A DNA stretch of 64,000 nucleotides from Siniperca chuatsi (Eukaryota > Chordata > Actinopteri > Centrarchiformes > Sinipercidae). Within the stretch, counting starts at the first letter, position 1. Each line of letters opens with the position of its first letter. The stretch spans positions 29,268,206 to 29,332,205 of the forward strand of contig NC_058044.1 in NCBI RefSeq assembly GCF_020085105.1. Direction: 5' to 3'. Below, one piece after another: positions 12,801-22,087 of this stretch. Below the pieces are notes generated by a model. The model ran no database searches and was not told where the DNA came from. It saw nothing but the letters and a program-made list of their open reading frames with translations. A program made the translations under genes and the position numbers.

Positions 12801-13520
12801 ATGATAATTTTTGCATCACAATTTTCATTTTCACTGCAAAAACTTGATAAAATCATGATGCTGTGACATTTCTTGGGGTCTGTCAAACAAGCATGTTTTC
12901 TTCCATCTGGAGAACAAGATTTGTAGGCCAGGGCATCGCTGCAGCACTACAGTACTTCATTATAAAGCTGTTTTGTAACACATTTTACCTTCATCAAAAA
13001 ATGGCAGCTTCTGCCATTTGGATAATATTTCAATTAATTGTGCAGTTCTAGTCCTGCCTGTAAATTTTTCCACATATTGATAAATTATAAAACCTGAGCT
13101 CCTATCCACAGTCCTAACGATATGTGTACCTCTGTGCAGACTGGACCTATCCCCTTGCAGTATCTGGTCAAACCCACCCGGAAGCGCAGGAGGCCGTCCC
13201 AGTCTGCCGCCCAGGGCCACTCCGACGGCGTCAACACCAGTCCGACGTCGGAGAGCGACTCCCAGAGCGACAAAGTCCACAGTCCTGCTGCAGCCCAGCC
13301 ACCCCGAGCCTCCTCGCAGTCCAGCCCTGCGTCCCACAACCCCTCTCCCGCCATCCAAAGCTCCAACGGTACCACTGTGCCCAACAACACTCAGCGACAC
13401 ACTCTGGCCTCCAAACAGGGCGCCAACGCTCGGAAGGTGACTGTCAACGGCACGAGCTCTGGGGCCGGCAAAGAGGAGGCGAGGGGAGGCGACAAAAGCG
13501 GTTTGCCTCCCACGACCTAA
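6822..13520 (+). CDS. pcgf2: Polycomb group RING finger protein 2 (Mel-18), 8 coding exons, complete
   Basis: PCGF2 is a nuclear subunit of Polycomb repressive complex 1. Its RING pairs with RING1/RNF2 to ubiquitylate H2A. Coding exons: 6822-6939, 7922-8018, 8117-8172, 8294-8423, 8785-8824, 8954-9052, 11233-11313, 13140-13520. All have GT-AG introns with matching phases and sum to 1002 nt (333 aa plus stop; human is 344 aa). RING residues 20-58 keep all C3HC4 ligands (CPLC, CLHSFCKTC, CPRC). The segment [16 protein letters not shown] and the RAWUL domain (about 149-210, ...[21 protein letters not shown]...) are clear. A basic KPTRKRRRP nuclear-localisation-like motif opens the last exon, followed by a Ser/Pro-rich tail. 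The protein is also close to BMI1 (PCGF4). Linkage to mllt6, cisd3 and pip4k2b favours PCGF2. The loop between residues 95 and 115 is shorter than in mammals. Confidence 0.93.
7040..7260. repeat. Putative interspersed repeat in pcgf2 intron
   Basis: The region from about 7060 to 7260 has the look of a dispersed teleost repeat (TTTTATTGTCATTTCAACCA followed by a GC-rich block and CAAAAATACTAAGACAGTGC). This is from general recognition. I see no terminal repeats or coding sequence, and the limits are approximate. Confidence 0.3.
7465..7777. mobile_element. Near-palindromic foldback element flanked by 13-bp direct repeats
   Basis: The 13-bp sequence TATTAGTGGTATT occurs at 7452-7464 and again at 7778-7790 and looks like a target-site duplication. 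Between them, 7469-7739 is a large hairpin. The left arm (TGTAGAAAAGGTTTCAGTCG, then GTTTCGGCTCCCATCC) is repeated in reverse complement on the right. The centre is made of the inverted copies of GAAGACTCCTTCCTGAGGGC around about 7600-7665. No coding capacity is seen. It lies in the pcgf2 intron between the two RING-coding exons. Confidence 0.7.
9053..11232 (+). other. pcgf2: pcgf2 intron (2.2 kb) between exons 7 and 8 of the coding region
   Basis: No exon-like frames were found in this intron. Near 10600-10760 a GC-rich segment leads into TGCTGCATGTCATTCCCTCT, a run of CT repeats and an AATAAA-like A-rich tail. That arrangement resembles the 3' end of a common fish retroposon. The remainder is unremarkable single-copy-looking DNA. 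Confidence 0.5.
12712..13050. mobile_element. Non-autonomous hAT-type transposon with exact 8-bp target-site duplication
   Basis: The element begins TAGGGCTGCGCAGTATGG and ends GTGCAGTTCTA, so the ends are short inverted repeats (TAGGGCTGC against TAGAACTGC). It is flanked by an exact 8-bp direct repeat, GTCCTGCC, at 12704-12711 and 13051-13058. Eight-bp duplications are the signature of hAT transposition. It is 339 bp with no transposase, so it is a MITE. It sits in the last pcgf2 intron, ending only 89 bp before the last coding exon. Confidence 0.8.
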
Positions 13521-14380
13521 CATGTATACAGGGCAGCGGGGAGGACAGTGTTGGAATTGCTCCCTTCTTTCCTTCTACAGAGCAAAAAGACGAGCTTGAG
13601 CCTCACCTCTGGACAAATGGGAGGCAAACTTATGTTGTTGTTTCAGCAGGAAAGACTGAGAAGTGCAGCCAAATAGACACTTGTATGTATGTATGTATGT
13701 ATGTGTGTGTGCGTGTTTATGTGTGTTAGACTAGAACAGTGCACACATACAAACTGTACAGTATGTATCAAATGTGAGCATGTGTGCATACATATGTATA
13801 TCTTTTATACAAGATATTGTAATCGTTTTGTATTGTATATGCAGTGGGTCTGTTTAATTTCCATAGCTCCATCAGCATTGATTTGGCTCCATAAAACTTG
13901 AGACAAAAGGCTGAAAGGCATTGCAGTGTACGTCACTGTGGGAGTTGGATGTATTAAAAAAAAAAAAAAAAAAAAAGCTAATCCTTGCCTTTGAACAGTC
14001 ATGTTAATAACTGCTGTATAAGTGTCCAGTATAAGCAACCGCTCATCAGGTAATACAGGTACATTACATATAACTGTTGATGCACTTTTTAAGGTCAGAT
14101 TACACAATCCAAACCAACATGTATTTTCCAACAGGAGAAGCATTTATATTTACACATTTCCAAGCACTACCATGCTCGCAAGCAAACGTTTGTCAGCAGA
14201 CCGTATTCTTTCTCTCGTGGCAGTCGAAGAACTCAAAAGGGATTTGAATATTTGGCCATGTATGTTGTAGTTCCATACATTTCAACATTCCTTTTGTTTC
14301 TTTTCAACAAACAATGATACTTTTTTTTATCAGCCATATGTGCATGTTTTAGGTCAATAAAATGTTTACTTACTAAGTTT
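13521..14380 (+). other. pcgf2: pcgf2 3'UTR
   Basis: This follows the TAA stop at 13518-13520. It contains a (GTAT)n run at about 13683-13704, an A-tract at about 13957-13976 and a canonical AATAAA at 14356-14361, which I take as the poly(A) signal. The UTR would then be about 0.85 kb. Confidence 0.6.
14356..14361 (+). terminator. pcgf2: Poly(A) signal of pcgf2 (AATAAA)
   Basis: This is the canonical hexamer on the plus strand in the sequence GGTCAATAAAATG. It is the best-placed candidate downstream of the pcgf2 stop, and a T-rich downstream stretch follows it. Confidence 0.55.
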
Positions 14381-16385
14381 TTCTGACCTGAGTGTCCTGC
14401 TTATGATTCCCTGTTGTGGGTATAGTAATAATAGGTTGTGAAGCATGTTGTTGCACATGCTATGTGCACATAGCAAAAATGGCGAGTAAAAAAACAAGCT
14501 TTGCTCAACATTTAAATCATTTCAGCATTCTGTGTTAAATCAAAATGAACAGAGGCAGGCAGTTCTGTTACAGATCAAACTCAACCTTTTAATCAGTTAA
14601 ATAACCAGAGCAGTAATAAACTAAAACCAAACATAAATAACGAGAGTAAAGAGACCAGACACGCTCATTACCATGATACAGGCGGGACCAATGAAAGGAA
14701 AAAACCTGAATAAAAGAGTGGAGAAACATCAAATGCAGATGCTTCCGTGCACCAGGGCTCACTGAATGCTTTGGTGAGGGTGAAAATGATGTGAATAAAA
14801 TGCTACGGCCTTTACAAGTCACCAGATCTCAACCCGGTTTCACACCTATGGAAGATATTGGACCAACGTGTAAGACAATGCTCTCCGTGAGACCACATGT
14901 GTGCTTCTGATGCCATATGTCCTTTTGTTATGTCTTGTGACCCTTGATGGCCAGGCAATATCTACTCAGAGATTACGTTCTCTGTACGCTCTGGTATTTC
15001 ACAAGAAAAAAAGCAAAGATTTGAGGAAAAAGTAAACAGTATTTTGAGTAGCATTAATGATTTTTGTTAATTACGCTGCGACCCGTTATGGGTCCAAATG
15101 CCAGGTTGGGAATCGCTGATATACATATATATATATTGTGATATTGTGATATATATATATGATGTGATCAGATTTTCTGTTTCCTGATGAATGTGAAACT
15201 GACAGCGTTGGCGATGAAAGGCATAGAGTGAAAAATCAGTTGTTAAACACATAAAGATCCTGTCTTTCATTTGAACGCCTTTCTAACAAGCTCTGCGTTT
15301 AAGTGACTGTGTGTACATGTACAGCAAAGTGTCAGTAGCTCATGTAAAAAGCCGCCCGGTGGATGAAACATACAGATGGAGCTTATTCTCTCTAGATCCT
15401 ACCTAGGGGTCCATAAAAGCCAGGGCCTGCCCTGGTTGACATGATAAAGTCACAAAATGTTTTTCACCAAAATACCTGCAACCATTACTACATACAGTAT
15501 ATCACATTCTCACTATTAAGGCTCCGTCCATTAGAGGAAGGTTTGTGTAAAATATTACAGGGCATTACCAATGTGTACTCTGTTCCTGATCTAGCAGAGA
15601 CATCAGTTTTTTGAGTTTTATAACTGTTTTTAATCGATTATTTAATAGCATTATTGTAGACAGGCTGGCCTAACTGGCAGCTCAGTGTATATACTGAGCT
15701 TATTTAAATGATCAAAATCATATACATACAACACCCAAACGTTCAAAGGGAAGACAATGTTGCATTTATTAGATGACGAAGAGGCTTACTCTCTGGCCCT
15801 GACAGATGGCTACTTTATGGAGACTCTGCATTATCATACCTTCCCACTGACTCTATGGGATGAAATGATCACATCACTTCATGCACATACTTCAGTGTAA
15901 AACTTCTACACAGACACAGTTTTCTCCTGTAAATCCATTCTCTAGAGCTTCAAACTCTTAGCCATAATACTATTACATCCCATCTTTAACATCCTTTTCT
16001 ATCGACTTCCAGTACTGTTTATTTATTTGTAACATTGCCCACAATTGCCTAATAAAACTAGAGCTATTTTAGCTTTCTCAGTATAAACAGTATCGTAAAA
16101 TCTCCATCAGTACTCAAACCTCTGTTATTTCACAGTATATCATCATATCGTCCCATATAAAGGACAGAAAGGACAAATGAATTTGAGGGTTGTGGTGTTA
16201 ACCTTTCCACTGCCACTCCCTTCTCTGCCAAGCACTGAGAGGAGTACTGACAAGAGACTAGATTCAAACACTCGTCACGGTCTATCAGTTCACATGTGCT
16301 GCTTCCATCGAGCGTGCTGATGTACAAAAATGTGAACGCAACAGCGACATTAATGCTCAGTTCAAAGACATCTCCGACTTCCTTT
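14381..16385. other. Intergenic interval between convergent pcgf2 and cisd3 (includes cisd3 3'UTR)
   Basis: No coding exon is recognised. The right part should hold the 3'UTR of the intact cisd3 copy. Overlapping minus-strand AATAAA hexamers (plus-strand TTTATTTATT) at 16018-16027 and another at 15765-15770 are candidate poly(A) signals. A short (TA)-rich stretch lies at about 15119-15160. Confidence 0.5.
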
Positions 16386-17861
16386 TCAGGAGTCGGTTTG
16401 TTCATGTAGCGGGGCAGATACGATGAAGTCCTGCTTGTGCGTGCCATCACAGTAAGGTGGGTTGTTTGTGTACTTGCAACCACACAACCAAACTGTGGTG
16501 TCTTTCTCAGGGACAAAGCGTAGCGGGGACAGGCCCTGGGCTTTGGTTTTGTGGGCGCCGTCGCAGAAAGGCTGAAAGATAAAGATGTGGTCAGGAAATG
16601 TACAGGATGTGTACTTCAGACAAGATTGTTACAAGATGACGTCAAAGGTGGTTTTACCTGTTTCTTGCTGTGTCCACAGGTGCACCATGAGTAACGCTTT
16701 CCACCAACCAGCTCCACTCTGAAAGGCTTCTTAGAGGGGATGACCGGTTCTGGAGGAACTGTGGAGAGCTGGACCTGTGGACAGAGGTACGTAAGAGTAC
16801 TCAGGTTTTTGTTTTTTTAAAGATAAGTAGTAATACTTTTTTTTTTTATTGATATTATAAAAATATTTATGTATGTTTGTAAATTTGTGGTCTTTAATTT
16901 CAATGTTAGGTGGGTTCCTTTTACAAGCCCTCAGGGGGGGTTTCATCCCACCTGTGCATTTGTTTTATTTTATTATATGCACAAATAAAGAACTAAATAC
17001 TGTAAGATCCAAATACTCCACTGTAGCTACAAAGCAAAAGTAAATACGCCATAACTCTAAAATATACTTAATTATTAAAGTACTCTTTATGAGTAATGGT
17101 CAGAGTTTAATAATCGATATTATGTGTTGTCACCTATGAGAAATATTTTTATGACACTTCAAATATGAGGGAATGATGATTATGTTATAATGTAATCTGA
17201 ACTGACTTTCCCTTTGAATTTCTCAAAAACTGTACAGTAAAATCACATGATATTTGACATGGACATAGCCAGGGCCATCCTGATCGGGAATCCATTGGAA
17301 ATTAAGGATTTTTAATTTTTTTTAAATCTAATATGAGGACATCTCTTCTCCACAATTGTACAGTAAAACCATATGCACATTTATATGGTCATAGCCAGGG
17401 TCATCCTGAACAGGAATCCATTGAAATTTTCATGTCACCTATATGAAGAAAAGGTTTCTTAATACAGGTCAAAGACCAATAATTGATATTTTTCCAAATA
17501 TAAGAGTTCCCTCTTTTAAATAAAAAAACAGTACAGTACAATAACTTCAAATTTTAACTGGATTTCATGTAATGTGCAATATAATCTTTTTTTAACTTGT
17601 TATATCAAATTTCATAAATTATTGCGGAAAAACGGGTTCTTCGACCTTTTTGGCCGCTCCTAGCAGCCGTACCGTAACACCACGAATAGACGCGCATCAA
17701 AATCCAAGCGTCTGCCTAACTGTATCATATTTACAAAAGGCAGGGGCTAACGATAATATAAGGACTTAATTTACCTTGGAAGTTGCCATAGCCGTTATCC
17801 AGGGTTGTCTCAAGGCTAAACTAATCCATTTGTGGTCTAATTTGGTCACCAACGTGTTCAT
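16386..17861 (-). CDS. cisd3: CDGSH iron-sulfur domain protein 3 (MiNT / Miner2), intact copy
   Basis: CISD3 is a soluble mitochondrial-matrix protein carrying two 2Fe-2S clusters and is linked to iron and redox homeostasis. Coding exons on the minus strand: 17861-17775, 16774-16658, 16571-16386 (87+117+186 nt), all phase 0 with GT-AG junctions, giving 129 aa (human 127 aa). Exon 1 (MNTLVTKLDHKW...) is basic and amphipathic-looking, suiting a mitochondrial targeting peptide; an in-frame TGA lies just upstream of its ATG. Cluster 1 ligands are C60, C62, C71 and H75 (WCTCGHSKKQ then PFCDGAH). Cluster 2 ligands are C98, C100, C109 and H113 (LCGCK then YCDGTH). All eight ligands are present. It lies next to pcgf2 and mllt6 as in human. 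A second, damaged copy lies upstream. Confidence 0.93.
17219..17440. repeat. Imperfect direct repeat inside cisd3 intron 1
   Basis: Two related segments occur about 125 bp apart, at roughly 17219-17315 and 17342-17440. Each contains TGTACAGTAAAA followed by CATAGCCAGGG(C/T)CATCCTGA and then GGAATCCATTG. They look like diverged tandem copies. No coding capacity or terminal repeats are seen. Confidence 0.5.
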
Positions 17862-18180
17862 GTTTCCAATGACAGCTAAATTTCAAACTCAGCTAGCTGC
17901 TGCTCAAGTCGCGCGCAGGACAAACAACCGTGAACGTGACTCAGGGAGTGACAGAGTCGCAATGACGTCACAGCTGCAGAAAACAGATACGGTCAGTCAA
18001 ACAGAGAAATGTAAAAAATAAAACAAACACTCTGAGATTGGGCAGCCTAACAGCTGACCAAGGTGATTATAGAAATCACTTCCTGTAGATTCACGCGTTA
18101 GAAGCTGAACCAATCAGGAGGCGGATATAGGTCAGCCGCAGATTGAACTGAACTGATCTGAATTGAGAAGTGTGATGTCC
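17862..18180 (-). promoter_or_regulatory. cisd3: cisd3 proximal promoter with a consensus CRE
   Basis: This is the region just upstream of the intact cisd3 start codon. It contains the perfect palindrome TGACGTCA at 17963-17970, about 100 bp before the ATG, which matches the CREB/ATF binding site. No TATA box is evident. The transcription start was not determined. Confidence 0.45.
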
Positions 18181-18805
18181 AGTGTCCACAAAATGAATAA
18201 ATAACTGTAGGTTAGTTAAGCACGGGCCTTCAAGACCAGGCTGTAGATACTACTGAGGACACAGATGTCACGTCCTCGGTATTGTTTTCTGGGAATCTGG
18301 GGACCTGTAGTGCAGTTATGCTGTGCGTTTTTTTTTTTTTTTGCAGTGTCCAGAAATGTGACAAAATGTGACTTAAATACGATACAGGTGAATAAATGCA
18401 GCAATTAAACACATTTTAGAGAAACCACAGTTTTTAGGTCATCATGTAGAGAAACATATTTTTAAATCAATAAATAAAAATCACAAAATAATGGTCAACT
18501 GTCACTGCTCTGCTTTGGCACAAGTCATTTTCTATTCTTACTATGTCCATCTCTGATGCAATACATTTGTTTTTCCAAGCATTTGATGCAGGACATCACA
18601 TTTTCCCAACAAAGGCCGTAAATGTCAAAATGTAATGAGTTTAACCCAGATACACTATTAAATGACATACTGTAATGTTAATCACAACAGCTACTGTACT
18701 TCTGTTGAGACGAGATAAAGATACCGGTAAGTATTTGTTTTCTGTTAAATTTCTATTACAGTTACTGCTCCTTGGCCCTCCCAGTGCAGACATTTTGAAT
18801 GCTGT
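18181..18805. other. Spacer between the two cisd3 copies
   Basis: About 0.6 kb separating the intact copy's promoter from the stop of the second copy. It has a run of T at about 18329-18343 and otherwise no recognisable feature. A 3'UTR of the second copy would fall here, but I found no convincing minus-strand AATAAA. Confidence 0.4.
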
Positions 18806-20699
18806 TCATTTAAAGATGCCTTTCACCGACTCCACTAAATCCCGGAAGATGAGCTGAAAGTGCGAGCTGTCACAGTACGGTGTGTTTTTGGTTTGCTTAC
18901 AGGCACACAGCATGAGCGTCCCGTCTTTGTCAGGGGTGAAGCGTAGAGGAGAGATGCTCGGAGCTTTTTGTCCTGTGAGCTCCATCGCAGAAAGGCTGCG
19001 AGAGAGAGAGAGAGAGAAAGGTGTGAGGACACAGACTGTACAATCACCTTCACTTCACATTAACCTTTTTATTTTTTTATACCTAATGCCAGACTGATGT
19101 TCAGTATTCTAGAGTCAGTTTAGCATATTTCATGATTACTCTTTGGATTATTCTGATGTGATTTTATATCCCCAAGCAGACAACAGGAAATGCATTATTT
19201 GAACTGGGTTAGATTGTATAAAAACGGATCTTTATTATTTCTTACTGTCTCTATACCACTCTTTAATGTCAGAAAAAACAACTGAGAGATTTAATATAGC
19301 TTGATGATGTAAATATTCATAACACACAAGTTGTTTCTTACTTATGCTTCGGTCTGTGCATTCACATTAGTACAAGAATGGTTCAGACACATGCTGAAAA
19401 CATTATATAGAAAATGGTCTTAATAACACCATGTTTGAATTTAAAATTAAATCATTTTATGCTATTGTGATGTTAACTAACACTAATCCTAAGTGATGGA
19501 AAACTATATTAAAATTCCCATATTTAAAAGCAAACTGGGCAGGACATTTTCAAAACACGCCCGTCTTTCCAGCCTACAGATCAATAAATGCAGCTGCGAG
19601 GTGCGTCCCATCCCCACTGACATATGGTACATTCCCATGTTTGCATATATTAATCTCTGGCATCGGAAGTTTCATTTAAAAAGCCAAATGTGTGAAGTTT
19701 GTCTAGATAACACACCTGCCTGCATCTACAGTACCAGGTGTTTGTGTTCAGGCGGTCAGTGCTCACTCGTTGTTTCAGCACATGAGCAATACAGGATTAG
19801 CAATGATTCAATAATGTTGCAGCTTACTTACTGATAGGGCCCGTATCAATACATGTAAATGGTCCATTTACAGTAGTTACACACTTAATGGTACAGTAAT
19901 GACAGTAACTTTATGGATTTTGATCAAATCTACTGCCGATATAGTCCTTTTTTCACAGCAGACATGTTGATAGCAAGAAAAGCACAGGTCAGTAACATTA
20001 ATTATGGCTGCATTCTATTTAGGTGTGTCAGTTTCAGGGCCCTAATACTGTGCATGCTGGCTCGCTATTATTGCATACTGAGACAAGTAAATAAAACAGC
20101 GCCATGGTTAACGTGACTGGTTACACCTGTGTATGACAAGTGAACAATCTGTCATGCAAAAAGCCAACAACCCTGTTGTCTGTCAGGATTGATCTTGTGT
20201 GTTATGTTAACCTACAAGATTTCTGGGTAATGGAGTCAAAAGGTCACTCAAATCCAATTTGGTATCAGTAGCTGTCAGAGTTCAAAGATGCAAATGAAAG
20301 TTTAATATTTGTATTTATTTTTTTATGTTTGAAGTGAATCCAGTCTGACCCTCTCCTTTACGTTATTGGGGATCTCTAGCTCAGCTGTCAGTTTGTGCAT
20401 GTTCTTTACTGTTAGTCACAGGAGGAAATTCAAAGTCTCCACCAGCAAACTGCCTCTCAGAAGGCAGCTTTCCAACTGCTGGGAATGTAAACTGGACATA
20501 GACGGCAGTAAATGAGCTGTGACTAACTGGCATCCTGCTTTTAGCTCGGGTGCCTCTCAAAGTTGAACCCCAACACGCCGTAGACACTCACCTGTTTCTC
20601 ACTGTGTCCACAAGCACACCAGGCGTAGCGTCTCCCAGCAGACACCTTCGCTCTGTAGGGCAGCCGGACAAAATGAACCATCTCATGGGACACAGAGCC
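18806..20699 (-). pseudogene. Second, tandem copy of cisd3 with a +1 frameshift; likely pseudogene
   Basis: Two exons homologous to the intact cisd3 are present. Exon 2 (20699-20592, phase 0, donor GTGAGT) carries YAWCACGHSEKQ. Exon 3 (18995-18806) opens PFCDGAHRTK. Relative to the intact copy, exon 3 has one extra A in a five-A run (plus 18965-18969). Read as written, it stops at TGA 18932-18930, losing the second cluster. If the extra base is ignored, the frame runs unbroken to TGA at 18808-18806 through SPLRFTPDKDGT and LCACK...YCDSSH, so all ligand positions of cluster 2 remain. No exon 1 with a targeting peptide was found upstream. An open frame does reach an ATG at 20747, just before a foldback element. 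The damage may be real and recent, or a homopolymer sequencing error. Confidence 0.8.
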
Positions 20700-20768
20700 C
20701 TGGGTGATAGCTACAGACAACATCAGGGACATATTGTGAGAAGACATTTCTTTTTAAATATCCGAGTA

Positions 20769-22087
20769 CTATGGAAGCGTATAGGGGACTATATTCCAAT
20801 GTGAAAATGAAAATGTAATTCCACAACAGCATTATAATTTTCCAGATCTGTGTGTTATTTGAGTCAAACTTTTAATGAAAATGAAATAATCCAATTTTCA
20901 TTTTCACATACTTATATGGCCGTTCTGTGACCGTATTAAAATGAAAATGGAAAAGCTGTTTGACATTTAATTTTCAAAGTCGTAACCCGCTGTACAGTGG
21001 ACAATATTCAAATGTTAATTCAAATTTGAAAATGAAATATAAACAATGTAACCTCATTTTCCATTTATGCAAGCAATATTCTAAATCTGTATCAGTTTTA
21101 TTGCCAAGTAGGTTTACACATACAAGGAATTTGCTTTCATGTTTTGGTGCCTAACAATAAACATAGTATGGTGTGTCGGTATGGGAGTCGGTGTCAGTGG
21201 AGGTCCCAGGCCTTGTTGATGAGGGGAGTGTCTGACACAGTTTGAGTCCAAGGTGGGACGGGTCAGCCACAATCTTTCCTGCTCGCCTCAGGGTCCTGGA
21301 GGGAAGGTAGATTTCAGCCAATCACCTTCTCGGCGGAACCACGCTCTTTTTCAGGTCAACATGAAAATGTAATCTGTCAGCGCTCTCATCAAGGCGGGTC
21401 TTCAGTTAGGACGTCACTTGCTTGAACATCTGCTGCTTTGCTCACGTGCGCAGTCCGCTTGTGGCAGAGAGGCGAGAAGGCGGCCGGACCGTACTGACTG
21501 CTGGATCACTGTACAAAAACACAACTTTATAACTGTATTCACTGATTTTGGTGAAACTAGCAATATGGGGCAGACCCGCCTTGATGAGAGCGCTGACACT
21601 TTTCATTTTCATGTTGACCCGAAAAGAGCATGGTGACATGTAAATGTAAATGCAAAGACTGGGGGCGCTGTTTCGCTTATTGCATTTGAATATTGTCCAC
21701 TGTACAGCGGGTTAAGTCTTTGAAAATGAAATGTCAAATATAGTTTTTATTTTCAAATTGTTAGAAAATTGCATTTTCATTTTGACTTAAATATTGCTTG
21801 CATAAATGGAAAATCAGGTTACATTGTTAATATTTCATTTTCATATTTGAATTAACATTTGAATATTGTCCACTGTACAGCGGGTTACGACTTTGAAAAT
21901 TAATTGTCAAACAGCTTTTCCATTTTCATTTTAATATGGTCACAGAACGCCCATATAAGTATGTGAAAATGAAAATTGGATTATTGCATTTTCATTTTTA
22001 CTCAAATAACATACATATGTGGACAATTATAATGCTGTTGTGGAATTACAATTTCATTTGAATATAGGCCCCTATGCGCTTCCATAG
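20769..22087. mobile_element. Foldback element with long inverted arms (about 1.3 kb)
   Basis: The left end starts CTATGGAAGCGTATAGGGG. The right end is its near reverse complement (CCCCTATGCGCTTCCATAG, ending 22087). The arms extend for hundreds of bases: AACAGCATTATAATT pairs with AATTATAATGCTGTT, and ACCCGCTGTACAGTGGAC pairs with GTCCACTGTACAGCGGGT. Near the centre, GCGCTCTCATCAAGGCGGGTC (21378-21398) pairs with its reverse complement at about 21576-21596. The right arm also holds an internal partial duplication (CACTGTACAGCGGGTTA twice, about 21700 and 21880). No transposase is seen. Flanking duplication is unclear. It lies immediately upstream of the damaged cisd3 copy. Confidence 0.75.
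21085..21310. repeat. Nested interspersed repeat inserted in the left arm of the foldback element
   Basis: The left arm is interrupted by sequence absent from the right arm. It starts near TTTTATTGCCAAGTAGGTTT and runs to about the CAGCCACAATCTTTCCTGCT region. It resembles a dispersed teleost repeat by general recognition. The exact ends are uncertain. Confidence 0.45.

Noticed and set aside
13124-13729. Plus-strand frame of 201 aa overlapping the last pcgf2 exon
   Set aside because: It is in the wrong frame relative to the conserved exon-8 junction. The 13140-13520 frame continues the RAWUL domain and its tail properly.
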